From NCBI GenBank assembly GCA_035566435.1, contig DATMRF010000105.1:186001-250000 (forward strand): a stretch of DNA of 64,000 bases, read 5' to 3'. The notes under the pieces were generated by a model. The model had not been told where the DNA came from. It saw only the letters and a list, made by a program, of their open reading frames with translations, and made no database searches. The stretch comes from DATMRF01 sp035566435. GTDB lineage: Bacteria; Verrucomicrobiota; Verrucomicrobiia; Limisphaerales; UBA8199. Positions 1-8,723 of this stretch are shown here, piece by piece. Position 1 is the stretch's first letter. Each line of letters begins with the position of its first letter. Both the position numbers and the translations under genes were made by a program.

Positions 1-1230
1 GTAGGCGAAATAGGAATAAACCCATTGTATCATTACGGAGAGCTTGTTCCTGAAGCCGATGAGAAAAATGAGGTGCACGAACAACCACGCCAGCCACGCC
101 AGTAGCCCCGAAAAGTGGAAGCGGCCTATCCAAGCCACGGCAGCAGAGCGGCCGATCGTCGCCATCGTTCCGCGGTCCCAATACTTGAACGGCGGTCGCG
201 GCGCGCGGGCCCTCCCCAAATCCAATTCATCGGCAATAATTCCGCTCACGTGCCGGGCCATCTGCATGGCGGCAGGAGAAACGCCGGGCACCGGCTTGCC
301 ATCCGCGCCGAGCACCAGCGCCATATCGCCGACGGCGAACACTTCCGGGTGACCGGGCAGGCTTAGGTCGGGCAGCACCTTGACGCGGCCGGCTCGGTCC
401 AACTCAACGCCCAGTTTCCCGGTGAGCGGCACTGCGGAGACCCCGGCCGCCCATAATATAGTTTGCGCCCGGATGATTTCGCCGCCCGCCAGTTCCACCT
501 CGCCTTCGCGGATGGCCTGCACTCGCGCCAAGGTACGGACCTGGACCCCCAACCCGCTCAACTGCTGCGCCGCGCTCTCGGTCAGGTCGGGGGGCAAATG
601 CGATAATACAACAGGCGCCGCTTCGATCAGAATGATCTTCGCCCGCGCAGGCTCTATGCGCCGGAAGTCGCGAGCCAGGACAGTGCGCGCCAGCTCAGCA
701 AAAGCCCCTGCCAATTCCACGCCGGTCGGGCCTCCGCCGATGATCACGATCGTCATCAGCTTATCCCGCTCGGCGCCGTCGAGGGTGTCTTCCGCCAGCT
801 CGAACGCCTGCAAAACGCGGCTGCGGATGAGCAGCGCGTCGTTGATGGTCTTCAGCCCAGGCGCGAATTTCTCCCACTCAGGATGGCCGAAATAGCTCGC
901 GCAGCCGCCGAGCGCGAGCACCAGGTAGTCATACACCAGGGATGTCCGCCCCAGGAACACCTGGCGGAAACCGAGATTGAAGTCCACCACCTCGTCCATC
1001 AGTACCGTGATATGCGGACGGTCGGCGAGGATGGACCGGATCGGTTGGGCGATATCCGGCGCCGCCAGGCCCGCGGCCGCAACCTGGTACAGCAATGGCT
1101 GAAACAGGTGGTGATTCGTGCGGTCTACCACAGTTATGCGCGCGGCCGGATGGCGAAAACGCTCGCAGAAGGTCAGGCCGCCGAAACCGGCGCCGAGCAC
1201 GATCACGCGCTGATCCTTGGGGTCGGTCAT
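1..1230 (-). CDS. ndh: Type II NADH dehydrogenase (NDH-2), 3' end cut by window edge
   Basis: Transfers electrons from NADH to quinone at the inner membrane face without proton pumping. The reverse strand reads open from an ATG at 1230 to the window edge (410 codons; the family is usually about 430). Two dinucleotide folds are visible: LGAGFGGL near residues 12-19 for FAD and IIGGGPTGVELAG near 163-175 for NADH. LLYQVAA (46-52) matches the quinone-side motif, and an AVGDMA FAD-binding motif lies near residue 300. The last 40 residues are rich in Trp, Leu and Phe (LLAWLAWLFVHLIFLIGF), the usual C-terminal membrane anchor. Only the C-terminal tail is missing. The start is the first ATG, followed at once by the FAD motif. 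Confidence 0.93.
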   Translation of the reverse strand, partial: MTDPKDQRVIVLGAGFGGLTFCERFRHPAARITVVDRTNHHLFQPLLYQVAAAGLAAPDIAQPIRSILADRPHITVLMDEVVDFNLGFRQVFLGRTSLVYDYLVLALGGCASYFGHPEWEKFAPGLKTINDALLIRSRVLQAFELAEDTLDGAERDKLMTIVIIGGGPTGVELAGAFAELARTVLARDFRRIEPARAKIILIEAAPVVLSHLPPDLTESAAQQLSGLGVQVRTLARVQAIREGEVELAGGEIIRAQTILWAAGVSAVPLTGKLGVELDRAGRVKVLPDLSLPGHPEVFAVGDMALVLGADGKPVPGVSPAAMQMARHVSGIIADELDLGRARAPRPPFKYWDRGTMATIGRSAAVAWIGRFHFSGLLAWLAWLFVHLIFLIGFRNKLSVMIQWVYSYFAY

Positions 1231-1305
1231 GGGATAGTGTTCACCGGGTTGGGGAAGAAGTCCACGGTCCAAGACCTAACACTTGGACCCGGAAGCGGGT
1301 GACGC

Positions 1306-1369
1306 CTGACCCGGATATCTCATACCCCGCACGAAATGCCGACAGCCCGGAGCGGCGGCATGTTGCCAG
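1306..1369 (+). repeat. Dispersed intergenic repeat, copy 1
   Basis: A stretch of about 60 bp starting CTGACCCGGATAT and running through CGAAATGCCGACAGCCC recurs at 23894-23958 with only scattered substitutions and one indel. The two copies sit in unrelated intergenic settings (upstream of fumC here, just behind the antiporter gene there), so this is a dispersed element rather than a gene remnant. Confidence 0.75.
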
Positions 1370-1407
1370 CTTAGACCGGTTGGACCTTGTATGCCGGCAA
1401 CATGCCG
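1356..1407. repeat. Inverted repeat CGGCATGTTGCC / GGCAACATGCCG
   Basis: The 12-base arm CGGCATGTTGCC (1356-1367) is matched exactly by its reverse complement at 1396-1407, with a 28-bp spacer. It starts inside the dispersed repeat at 1306-1369. The second copy of that repeat at 23.9 kb keeps the left part in a diverged form (CGGTATGTCGGC) but has no matching right arm nearby. Confidence 0.65.
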
Positions 1408-1733
1408 GCGCTCTGCCCTGGCAAGTAAATATCCGGGCTGTTCGTGCTCGGCGGTCGAGAAATTGTCCTCGGCCCAACAATGACAGGAAAACCGAACGCC
1501 GGTTTGTCGATGGCGGCTTCTGGGAGGACTTAGCTCGTGTAGAAACCGCCTGCGCTGGATGCGGCGCAGTCGGTTGCGCTTGCATGTTCGGCGCACGAGT
1601 CGATATTGGAGGGCCCGAGCGGTCGAAGCTGCTTTGTGAAGGACCTGCACGTTCTGGCGACCGCATATTTAAGGCTGTGAAACAGGGCGGGGGCGGCCAT
1701 GTCCCTGTGAAGAAGACATTGATTGAGAGTGCT

Positions 1734-1753
1734 CGGGGACGTGGCCGTCCCCG
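1734..1753. repeat. GGGGACG hairpin repeat, copy 1
   Basis: CGGGGACG, a TGGC loop and CGTCCCCG form a perfect 8-bp hairpin ending 22 bp before the fumC start. The same core occurs in the opposite orientation at 21590-21605. It could be a mobile hairpin repeat or affect the 5' leader of fumC; the sequence alone does not decide. Confidence 0.6.
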
Positions 1754-1775
1754 CCCCGGTTCAAGGAAAGGAAGC

Positions 1776-3170
1776 ATGAAGATTGAATTTCGCGCCGAGA
1801 CGGATTCCATGGGCCAGATGCAGGTCCCGGCGGAGGCCTATTACGGCGCGCAAACCGCCCGGGCCATCGAGAATTTTCCCATCAGCAACCTGCGTTTTCC
1901 GCGGGGGTTTATCCGGGCCCTGGGGTTGGTTAAGAGGCACGCCGCTATCACGAATGAGGCGCTGGGTCTGATTCCCAAGCCTATTTCCGAAGCCATCCAG
2001 GCTGCCGCCCAGGAAGTGGCCGAGGGCAAACTCGACGAGCAGTTTGTCGTGGACATCTTCCAGACCGGCTCGGGCACCTCGACGAACATGAACGCCAACG
2101 AAGTCATCGCCAACCGGGCGATTGAGTTTCTGGGCGGCAAGCGCGGCGATAAATCGGTGCATCCCAACGATCATGTCAACCGCGGACAATCGAGCAACGA
2201 CGTCATCCCGAGCGCGCTCCACCTGGCGGCGCTCGACGGGGTGATTCACAAGCTTATTCCTGCGCTCGACGAATTACATGCTGCGCTTTTGAAGAAGGCG
2301 CTCGAGTTCCGCGACGTGTTGAAAATCGGGCGGACGCACTTGCAGGATGCCACCCCGATTCGACTTGGACAGGAATTCAGCGGCTACGCCAGCCAGGTGG
2401 AGCACGGCATCCAGCGCCTCGGCAAGCTGGAGTCGGCGCTGGGCGAACTAGCTCTGGGTGGCACGGCGGTCGGCACTGGCGTGAACACGCACGCCGACTT
2501 CGCTCGTCGCGTTATTGAGGGCGTGGCTCGGGAGACCGGCCTGAACCTTCGGGAGGCTGCGAACCATTTTGAGGCGCAAGGCGCGATCGACGCCTGTGTG
2601 GAAGCCAGCGGCGCTCTAAAAACAGTGGCCGTGAGCCTGATCAAGATCGCCAATGATATTCGCTGGCTGGGGTCAGGCCCGCGCTGTGGTCTGGGTGAGC
2701 TTAAACTGCCGGCGACGCAGCCCGGTTCCTCCATCATGCCGGGCAAGGTGAATCCCGTGATGTGCGAGATGGTTATTCAGGCGGGCGCGCAGGTGATTGG
2801 CAACGACGCGGTCGTCACGCTCAGCGGAACCTATGGAGCGTTCGAACTGAACACCATGCTGCCGGTTACCGCCTACAATCTGCTCCAGGCAATCGAGTTG
2901 CTGGCCGCCGCCAGCCGCGTGTTCGCGCGCCGTTGTGTCGCCGGCCTCGAGGCGGATGCGAAGAAGTGCGAAAGCTACCTTGAGCAAAGCCTCGCCTTAT
3001 GCACTGCCCTGGCGCCGGTGTTGGGCTATGATCGGGCGGCGAAGATTGCCAAGACAGCTTATGAGTCGGGCCGCACCGTGCGCGAGGTCGCTCTCGAGAT
3101 CTCCGGGCTGGACAAAGCCGCGCTCGACCAGTTGCTCGACCCGAAACGCCAAACCGAACCTGAGCGCTGA
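1776..3170 (+). CDS. fumC: Class II fumarate hydratase
   Basis: Interconverts fumarate and malate in the citric acid cycle (cytosolic homotetramer, no iron-sulfur cluster). The product is 464 residues, close to the 467 of E. coli FumC. Visible motifs are TGSGTSTNMNANEV near residues 97-110, GRTHLQDATP and the fumarase/aspartase signature GSSIMPGKVNPV near 320. The start is set by a strong AGGAAAGGA ribosome site just before the ATG and by similarity beginning at FRAETDSMG; the frame stays open about 680 bp further upstream but that part has no family similarity. It converges with lpdA across a short terminator. The succinate dehydrogenase operon at 47.7-51.1 kb supplies its substrate. Confidence 0.97.
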   Translation: MKIEFRAETDSMGQMQVPAEAYYGAQTARAIENFPISNLRFPRGFIRALGLVKRHAAITNEALGLIPKPISEAIQAAAQEVAEGKLDEQFVVDIFQTGSGTSTNMNANEVIANRAIEFLGGKRGDKSVHPNDHVNRGQSSNDVIPSALHLAALDGVIHKLIPALDELHAALLKKALEFRDVLKIGRTHLQDATPIRLGQEFSGYASQVEHGIQRLGKLESALGELALGGTAVGTGVNTHADFARRVIEGVARETGLNLREAANHFEAQGAIDACVEASGALKTVAVSLIKIANDIRWLGSGPRCGLGELKLPATQPGSSIMPGKVNPVMCEMVIQAGAQVIGNDAVVTLSGTYGAFELNTMLPVTAYNLLQAIELLAAASRVFARRCVAGLEADAKKCESYLEQSLALCTALAPVLGYDRAAKIAKTAYESGRTVREVALEISGLDKAALDQLLDPKRQTEPER

Positions 3171-3173
3171 GAT

Positions 3174-3195
3174 CCTTCGACCGTGCGAAGGTTTT
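3174..3195 (+). terminator. Rho-independent terminator after fumC
   Basis: CCTTCG (3174-3179), loop ACCGTG, CGAAGG (3186-3191) and TTTT (3192-3195) lie four bases behind the fumC stop. The stem may also serve the convergent lpdA gene, but the T-run suits the plus strand. Confidence 0.75.
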
Positions 3196-3202
3196 GCTGG
3201 GG

Positions 3203-4597
3203 TCAGATGTGTATTGCGCGGCCTGCGACGGCAAGGGCGGCTTCGCGCAGGGCTTCGCCGAGGGTCGGATGTACGTGGCAGGTGCGCGCCAAATCCTCGC
3301 TCGTGGCGGCGAAGGCGATTGCCGTCGCGGCCTCGTTAATGAGGTCACCGGCGTGCGGGCCGAGAATATGCGCGCCGAGCAAGCGATCGGTTTTCGCGCC
3401 GGCCAGGAGCTTAATCGAACCTTCCACCTGACCCAGCGTGCGCGCCCGGGCATTGCCGCGGAACGGAAAGACCCCCTTGCGGTAATCGACGCCGGCTTCC
3501 TTGAGTTGCTCTTCGGTCCTCCCTACCGCGGCGATTTCCGGCTGGGTATAAACTACAGCAGCGATCGCATCGTAATTAACATGGCTGTGCCCGGTGACGA
3601 GGTGTTCCACACAAGCGATACCTTCCTCCTCCGCCTTATGAGCCAGCATCGGCCCTGCGATCACGTCGCCAATGGCGTAAATGCCTGGAACGCTCGTTGC
3701 GAAATGCCCATCGATGGCAATCGTTCCCTTTTTGTCCAGAGCGACCCCGGCGTTTTCCAAGCCCAGCCCTTGAGTGTTGGGCACGCGCCCCACCGCGATC
3801 AGCACACGGTCGCAATTGATGGGCTCTTGTCCGTCCACGTTCACTACACACCTCTCGTTTTCCACACGGGCGCCCGTCACTTTGCAGCCCAAACGAAATT
3901 CCAGGCCCTGTTTTTCGAACAATTTCTTGGCTTCTGCCGCGATCTCGGCGTCCAGCCCAGCCAGGATTCGGTCAAAGTATTCGAGCACGGTTACGCGGGC
4001 GCCGAGGCGTCTCCAAACCGAGCCCAATTCGAGCCCGATGTAGCCGGCGCCGATCACGACCAGATGCTCCGGCACTTTGGGATACGCGAGCGCCTCGGTG
4101 CTGGTCGCGAGGCGGTCTCCGTCCAGCGCCACGCCTGGCAGAGTTGCCGGTTTGCTACCGGTCGCCACAAGGATTGACCTGGCCTTGAGCGAGGAGGGTC
4201 CCGCCGGACCTTGAACGCTCACGCTCCCGGTGCCTTCAATTTGCGCGTGGCCCAGATAGCGTGTGATTTTGTTCTTCTTGAACAGCGCTTCTACCCCGCG
4301 GGTCAAGGTCGTAACGATTTGGTCCTTGCGCCGCAGCATTGCGGGCAAATCGAGCTTCAACCCCTCGCAGAGGATGCCGTGCGCGGCGAATTTATCTTTG
4401 GCCTCCGAGAATCGCTCGCTGGATTCCAGCAAGGCTTTGCTCGGTATGCAGCCGATGCGCAGGCAGGTGCCTCCCAGGGCGGGCGCCTCCTCGACGCACG
4501 CGACATTTAGTCCAAGCTGCGCTGCGCGGATGGCGGCGACGTACCCGCCGGGCCCGGCGCCAATAATGACCAGATCATGTCTGGCTGATGTTGCCAT
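3203..4597 (-). CDS. lpdA: Dihydrolipoyl dehydrogenase (E3)
   Basis: Reoxidises dihydrolipoamide in the 2-oxoacid dehydrogenase complexes and glycine cleavage system, passing electrons through FAD to NAD+. The product is 464 residues, normal for the family. IIGAGPGGYVAA (11-22) binds FAD; GGTCLRIGCIPSK has the redox pair Cys45/Cys50; VVIGAGYIGLELGSVW is the NAD fold; IYAIGDV is the second FAD contact; and CHVHPTLGE near the C-terminus carries the catalytic His-Glu pair. No E1 or E2 genes are adjacent, so this looks like a shared E3. Its leader contains a tRNA-like folded segment at 4622-4682. Confidence 0.96.
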   Translation of the reverse strand: MATSARHDLVIIGAGPGGYVAAIRAAQLGLNVACVEEAPALGGTCLRIGCIPSKALLESSERFSEAKDKFAAHGILCEGLKLDLPAMLRRKDQIVTTLTRGVEALFKKNKITRYLGHAQIEGTGSVSVQGPAGPSSLKARSILVATGSKPATLPGVALDGDRLATSTEALAYPKVPEHLVVIGAGYIGLELGSVWRRLGARVTVLEYFDRILAGLDAEIAAEAKKLFEKQGLEFRLGCKVTGARVENERCVVNVDGQEPINCDRVLIAVGRVPNTQGLGLENAGVALDKKGTIAIDGHFATSVPGIYAIGDVIAGPMLAHKAEEEGIACVEHLVTGHSHVNYDAIAAVVYTQPEIAAVGRTEEQLKEAGVDYRKGVFPFRGNARARTLGQVEGSIKLLAGAKTDRLLGAHILGPHAGDLINEAATAIAFAATSEDLARTCHVHPTLGEALREAALAVAGRAIHI

Positions 4598-4621
4598 AAC
4601 CGTGGAAGATTAGATAGACCT

Positions 4622-4682
4622 GCGGCTGCCCGGATTGAACCCGGACGCTGGGGTTACGTAGTTGCCCCAAGCGGGTCGGCCG
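4622..4682 (-). ncRNA. Possible structured leader with tRNA-like arms upstream of lpdA
   Basis: Read on the minus strand, the segment has an outer GCGGC/GCCGC pairing, a TGGGG/CCCCA hairpin and a CCGG/CCGG hairpin whose loop contains GTTCAAT, close to a tRNA T-loop. The T-arm is one base out of register, no D-arm or clear anticodon stem is present, and there is no 7-bp acceptor, so I do not call a tRNA. It ends about 25 bp before the lpdA start and could be a cis-acting leader structure. I do not recognise a known riboswitch class. Confidence 0.3.
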
Positions 4683-4715
4683 CGAGCCCGCATTCTTGGT
4701 CCAGGAACGCCGGCG

Positions 4716-4877
4716 CTATCTGCGCCGGAGACTGACCAGCGTCTTGCGAGCGTACCCGAGCCACAGCAGACTAAGCACGCCGATCAGGACCACTTGGCCG
4801 ATAACGGGATAGCTGTAAATCAGGAAGGCGGTGACCCCGCAAGTGATCGTCGCTTTGATCAAATCGAACATGTTCAT
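4716..4877 (-). CDS. Small membrane protein, 53 residues
   Basis: A short minus-strand frame from ATG 4877 to TAG encodes 53 residues: a short start (MNMFDLIKATI), a hydrophobic stretch with one turn (roughly residues 10-45, with SYPVIGQ in the middle) and a basic tail ending SLRRR. This is the layout of a one- or two-helix inner-membrane miniprotein with a cytosolic C-terminus. No strong ribosome site is visible upstream. It lies between lpdA and the unknown gene at 5106-5834, both on the same strand. The function is unknown; the clean hydrophobic pattern and positive-inside tail are the reason for calling it. Confidence 0.55.
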   Translation of the reverse strand: MNMFDLIKATITCGVTAFLIYSYPVIGQVVLIGVLSLLWLGYARKTLVSLRRR

Positions 4878-5105
4878 AACACTGCGCTCAACTTAGTTGG
4901 TTTTGCCCTCGCGGGGCGCGAAATTCGCCGCGCAGTCTCATGGCCGCGCAGATCGCCCCTTCGCTTACAGGCTCAAACCATCTGCCGTGCAATTCTCTAA
5001 TACTCCCGGTTCCGCCCGCTGCCAAGTCAAAAGTGTTTCCAAAGCGGTACCTGGCGCAAAAAACTTGCGGGACAGAACCCTTCATCTCTGGCTTTTGCCC
5101 CGGCC

Positions 5106-5834
5106 TCAAACGGTTCCTTTCTCTTTTGCATTCAACAGGGCGTCCACTGCATAGCCGGGTTCTCCGAGTGTGAACAGCCGGTCGGCAATATCATTCAATG
5201 CCAGCCGGGTCGCACCAAAGCGCTCCGAGAGCGTGTTCAGTATCCCGGCCAGGTCGTAGCGCTGAGCCAACCGATGGTCGCTGGCGACCCGATACTGCGT
5301 CCGCCCCATGCCTTCGTAATACTTGAGGCTGGGAAACCCACGCGCTTCTGCCCGAGACCGGATGCGCTCCGGGAACACTCCCGAGAGGAAGAGCGAATAG
5401 TTGCCGATGTGCGCTCGCACAAAGAAACTGGTGCGGTCGTCCGCCGTCCTCAGGGCCGCCAGCATCTCGAAGAAATAATCCAGCGGCGCCGGCTGTCCGG
5501 GAACCACACAGCGCCCCCGTTCCGCACGGGCAAACTCTGCGAGCACTTCGGCTACATAGTCGGCCACCGCCCGGTCCTCAATGTCCGAACGCCGAAATAC
5601 CTGCCGCACCAAGATGTAAAAGTAAAACCGGCTCGACACCCGCAGGCAGCCCCGCCGCTCCAATAACGCGTGAAACAACGCCTCGTCGTCCAGGATTAAG
5701 TCGCGCGATTCCTCGTCCGCCAGCAACTTTACCAGGCACTCGGCGGTGCCGAGCTTCGCGCCCAGCACCGAGAGGATGAACTCGATGTCTTCGGCCGCGA
5801 ACTGCGCGCGGCAATTCGGTTGAATCATTTTCAT
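5106..5834 (-). CDS. Uncharacterised protein, about 242 residues
   Basis: I do not recognise the family. The product looks soluble and mostly helical, without signal peptide or membrane segment. Its first part (SVLGAKLGTAECLVKLLADEESRDLILDDEALFHALLER) reads as a helical bundle, and it ends in a short helix-rich tail (YAVDALLNAKEKGTV). I chose the ATG at 5834 because GGAAAG sits just upstream and the preceding in-frame residues look random; the frame itself is open to 6002. Another ATG two codons downstream is equally possible. It is the first gene of a minus-strand run (this gene, the miniprotein, lpdA) but is separated from them by gaps of over 200 bp. Confidence 0.7.
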   Translation of the reverse strand: MKMIQPNCRAQFAAEDIEFILSVLGAKLGTAECLVKLLADEESRDLILDDEALFHALLERRGCLRVSSRFYFYILVRQVFRRSDIEDRAVADYVAEVLAEFARAERGRCVVPGQPAPLDYFFEMLAALRTADDRTSFFVRAHIGNYSLFLSGVFPERIRSRAEARGFPSLKYYEGMGRTQYRVASDHRLAQRYDLAGILNTLSERFGATRLALNDIADRLFTLGEPGYAVDALLNAKEKGTV

Positions 5835-6359
5835 CGTCTTTCCGGCAACCATTTCGACGAGTCGCCTGGTGACGCCTGCTCGCAGGCGCCCAGAACGCCC
5901 CTCGCCAGTTTCGCTAACAATATAAAGCAGGATTCGTTCCACGAAAAGGGAGATGCGGAGGCAAGCGCTCGACATGGTTGGGGCCGGGAACCCGCCATGC
6001 AAGATTTCGCCGCGATTGTTGAGGCTTTAAAGCCAGAGCGGCCTGGGATCGGCTGTTTGGTGCTCCGTCGCGACCGCGGTTTGCACCCCTGTTCGCCATT
6101 GGACACCTTTGACCACCGATCCTATATGGACACAGGTTGGCGTGAACTTCAGCGCGTCTAGTCCATCCGCATTTCATGGTTTTTCCGCGGGGTAACTGGT
6201 CGGTCATGGCAGGGGTGCACGATTCCAATCGTGCGTCTGAGCCACGAAATCACCCGCGGGATTGGAACCGTCCGCCCGAGCCCGGCGCCACTGAGACACC
6301 ACGCCGTCCGGCCGCGGTTTGGACTTGTTGGCGGCGACGGAGTGGGACACATTACCGGC
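5835..6359. other. Intergenic region with a short palindrome
   Basis: I see no supportable gene here. At 6217-6234 GCACGATT and AATCGTGC flank a CC centre, forming an 18-base palindromic site. Read on the minus strand the surroundings have T-arm-like pieces (GGTTCCAATCC and a 3'-like ACCCCTGCCA), but no cloverleaf can be built. The region separates two divergent genes. Confidence 0.45.
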
Positions 6360-8336
6360 ATGTCCACCAGTGTTGTGAAAGAGAAGGATACCCGGGTTCC
6401 TGAGGGCTATGTTACGATTCCCGTCCAAGAGAACCAGCAGGGAGCGCCTGTTCGGATTTGTGTGCTGGTGCGTCAAACACCCGAACCCGTGGGTGGCAGT
6501 TTTGTGCTGTTGCGGGACCAGCACGACTCCCGGGTTTATCTTGGGGCGCTGGTCGATGCCGGCGGCCGGGTGCGTGAATGGCTTGAGCTGTGGGTGCAAA
6601 CCATCGATGGCCTGGATGCCAGCCTTCCGGCGCACCGCGAATCGTTTTCGAATCATTCCCTGGACACGCGCTGGGCCGAGCGAGCCGAAACTTTTTGCCA
6701 ATTGGCGGGGGCGCACTTCCTGCGCACCGGGTGGGAATCGGTGCATCCGCTGCCGACTTTCCTGGACCTTTCGCAAGCGGTGCCCGTGCATCCCGGCAGC
6801 GCGGAAAATGGCGGGCGCTGGGAGTTATGCCGTGATGACAAGCTGCTCCAGGCAGCAGGGTTGCCGGCTTACAGCACGTCTCTGTTCCGGTATCTGTACC
6901 AGCCCGGGGCCGGGGCGGCGGCAGGCTCGCCCTTTGTGCCGGTAGCCGCCGGGGCGCCTGAGAATGCGGCGACGCGTCCGCTGGCGCAAGTGTTGACGGG
7001 CGTGGAACATCACCTCGCGTTTAATGCACAAGGGGGGTTGATGATGGTGCTGAGTTTGGCGCCACTCGCCTACGAGGAATACGCGGACTTGTTAGGGGGC
7101 AGGTCCTGGGGGGGAATCGAGCACGGCAAGAAGCGATTGCAGTTGGACGGAGCCTACCAGGGACTTAGCGAGTGGGACCAGACGCAGCAGGACAATGCGC
7201 ATTTGTTCCTGGGCGCACGCGGCAAAGCGGGGCGTTTCCTGGAGACCTACCATTTGAAAATGCAGTTGCTGGCTGAGGTCTTCCGCCAGGCGCGCGCGTT
7301 CGTGCAGGCGCAACAATTGCCGTTCTTGAATTTGTCGGCGGACAGCTTCCGGGTCGGCCTCGGAGAAATCGGGGGCGGCTTGCCGCTCTTGTGGACGGCG
7401 CGCTGCGGGTTGGTGAAACCGGGGACGGCGTTTGCCTTGCCGGTCGAGACGAGCGATTTCAGGTATTTCATTCGGGCTCGGAACGCCAGGGCGTCGATTT
7501 ACCTGCCCGAGGGCCTGAGCGCGTCCTTGCAAGCGAGCGGCAACGCGCGCATCCGCAAGGTTCTGCCGCCGGACCAGGGGCGAACCGTCTTGGAGGGCAC
7601 TTTGGTCGTTCAGGAGCGGCTCTCGGTTTCTCCGCACGACCTTCTTTGGATTCGGCTGCCATTGCCATCCGGCCGGCTGGATCTTTATGGCCATCTGTAC
7701 GCCGCGGAAGCGCTCGCCCAGGGAGAGATTCGGTTTCGCACGGTGCCCCAGCATTTGCCGGAGACCGTGGTGGCCAATTTGCGCGCGGCCGAGGGGGTGG
7801 CATTTGCACGAGCCCCTTTCGAGGTCGTGCCATTGCTGAGTACACCTTGCGATTTGTACGCGCTGGGAGTTCTGGCAGTGCGCACGTTGCTGGTCGATGG
7901 CGAGACAACGCTGCCAATCGCTCTGGACGAGGCGCTAAGCCTGGCGCGCCAGGCGGCCGCCGAGCACAAGCCGGACGTGCCGGCCGGAGCGCGCATCCGC
8001 GCGATCCTCGAAGGCGACCCGCGTTATGCCGCGTCACTGGGTCCGCACCGACTCAATTACGGCGGCCTGGGGCCTGAGGAGGCGGGGCGCCTGCTGCCGC
8101 TCGAGCTTTGGTGCGATACACTGGCCTTCGTGGTCAGCCTCTTTCCCGGCCTCGGCCCGGACAGCGTCTGTCGTGATTTCGGCGATGTGCCTGCCCTGGC
8201 GTTGGAGTCGGTCTTCAACCGCCCGACGGAGGAGCTGGAAAAACTGGTCGTCCGCTCGCGGAGCCTGATTGTCATTGATTGGACCTACAACCAGGAGATT
8301 CACGCCGCTATTAAGAAGCTCGTGCCGGCAGAGTGA
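6360..8336 (+). CDS. Large soluble protein with degenerate protein-kinase-like segments
   Basis: A 658-residue protein without signal peptide or membrane helices. Two segments recall a protein kinase C-lobe: FLNLSADSFRV near residues 321-331, placed like the H-x-D-(x4)-N catalytic loop, and PFEVV followed by STPCDLYALGVLAVRTLL near 485-510, placed like the APE helix and the D-x-Y-x-(L/F)-G helix. The catalytic Asp and Asn are not conserved (LNL and S instead of HxD and N) and about 150 residues, probably a beta-rich domain, lie between them, so it would be a pseudokinase. The start is the ATG at 6360; the open frame continues upstream without sensible sequence. It stands alone between non-coding regions. 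The kinase reading is inference; the gene itself is clear. Confidence 0.85.
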   Translation: MSTSVVKEKDTRVPEGYVTIPVQENQQGAPVRICVLVRQTPEPVGGSFVLLRDQHDSRVYLGALVDAGGRVREWLELWVQTIDGLDASLPAHRESFSNHSLDTRWAERAETFCQLAGAHFLRTGWESVHPLPTFLDLSQAVPVHPGSAENGGRWELCRDDKLLQAAGLPAYSTSLFRYLYQPGAGAAAGSPFVPVAAGAPENAATRPLAQVLTGVEHHLAFNAQGGLMMVLSLAPLAYEEYADLLGGRSWGGIEHGKKRLQLDGAYQGLSEWDQTQQDNAHLFLGARGKAGRFLETYHLKMQLLAEVFRQARAFVQAQQLPFLNLSADSFRVGLGEIGGGLPLLWTARCGLVKPGTAFALPVETSDFRYFIRARNARASIYLPEGLSASLQASGNARIRKVLPPDQGRTVLEGTLVVQERLSVSPHDLLWIRLPLPSGRLDLYGHLYAAEALAQGEIRFRTVPQHLPETVVANLRAAEGVAFARAPFEVVPLLSTPCDLYALGVLAVRTLLVDGETTLPIALDEALSLARQAAAEHKPDVPAGARIRAILEGDPRYAASLGPHRLNYGGLGPEEAGRLLPLELWCDTLAFVVSLFPGLGPDSVCRDFGDVPALALESVFNRPTEELEKLVVRSRSLIVIDWTYNQEIHAAIKKLVPAE

Positions 8337-8723
8337 ATTTTTGGCTAGGAGGTGCGGTTCCTGACACTGTCACCACAGCCGAAATCCTTGGGCCGGAGCC
8401 CCGATGTGTATTCCGCTTAGCGTGTGCATGCCCAATCCGGCATGTCGTTAGGCGCCGGTCACGCAATGCCGATTACAAATCGACGCTCCAATGCCGGTGT
8501 AAGATTCGCTCGGTCGAGGTGGTGTTCCTTGATGGTTCTGCGCGCGGGCCGACGCTGTTTACAAATCTGCCGTCGGATTATAGCTGCAATCGAGCAGCTT
8601 TTAGGGTTTGCTAATGCCGACGGGAACAGCCGCGAGTCAATATCGGATAATGCTCGGGCCTGATTGGGGCTTGCTTATAGTTTTGGTGATGCTGCAATAT
8701 CAACACTGAACTGAGTAAGGGTT
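8337..8723. other. Intergenic region, nothing recognised
   Basis: These 387 bp precede the NfeD/flotillin operon. Short open frames exist on the plus strand but look random. The 3' end must carry the operon promoter; an AAGGG ribosome site precedes the ATG at 8724. Confidence 0.5.

Larger units (their letters stand above)
1231..1775. other. Intergenic region with repeats, no gene seen
   Basis: These 545 bp lie between the divergent ndh and fumC genes. I see no convincing reading frame of either strand apart from an in-frame upward extension of fumC that lacks any family similarity. The region holds a dispersed repeat, a long-spaced inverted repeat and a GGGGACG hairpin, listed separately. 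The promoters of both genes must lie here, but I cannot single out one convincing box pair. Confidence 0.6.

Noticed and set aside
1095..1775. Long upstream extension of fumC
   Set aside because: Fumarase similarity begins at 1776, which has a strong ribosome site; the extension overlaps ndh and carries intergenic repeats.
3194..4177. Long plus-strand frame opposite lpdA
   Set aside because: It is a high-GC antisense shadow with no domain; lpdA explains this DNA fully.
4622..4682. tRNA gene on the minus strand
   Set aside because: The T-arm-like hairpin is one base out of register, no D-arm and no 7-nt anticodon loop on a 5-bp stem can be formed, so only a tRNA-like structure is reported.
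6204..6310. tRNA-like pieces (GGTTCCAATCC and ACCCCTGCCA on the minus strand)
   Set aside because: The pieces are in the wrong order and spacing for a cloverleaf, and the acceptor strands do not pair.
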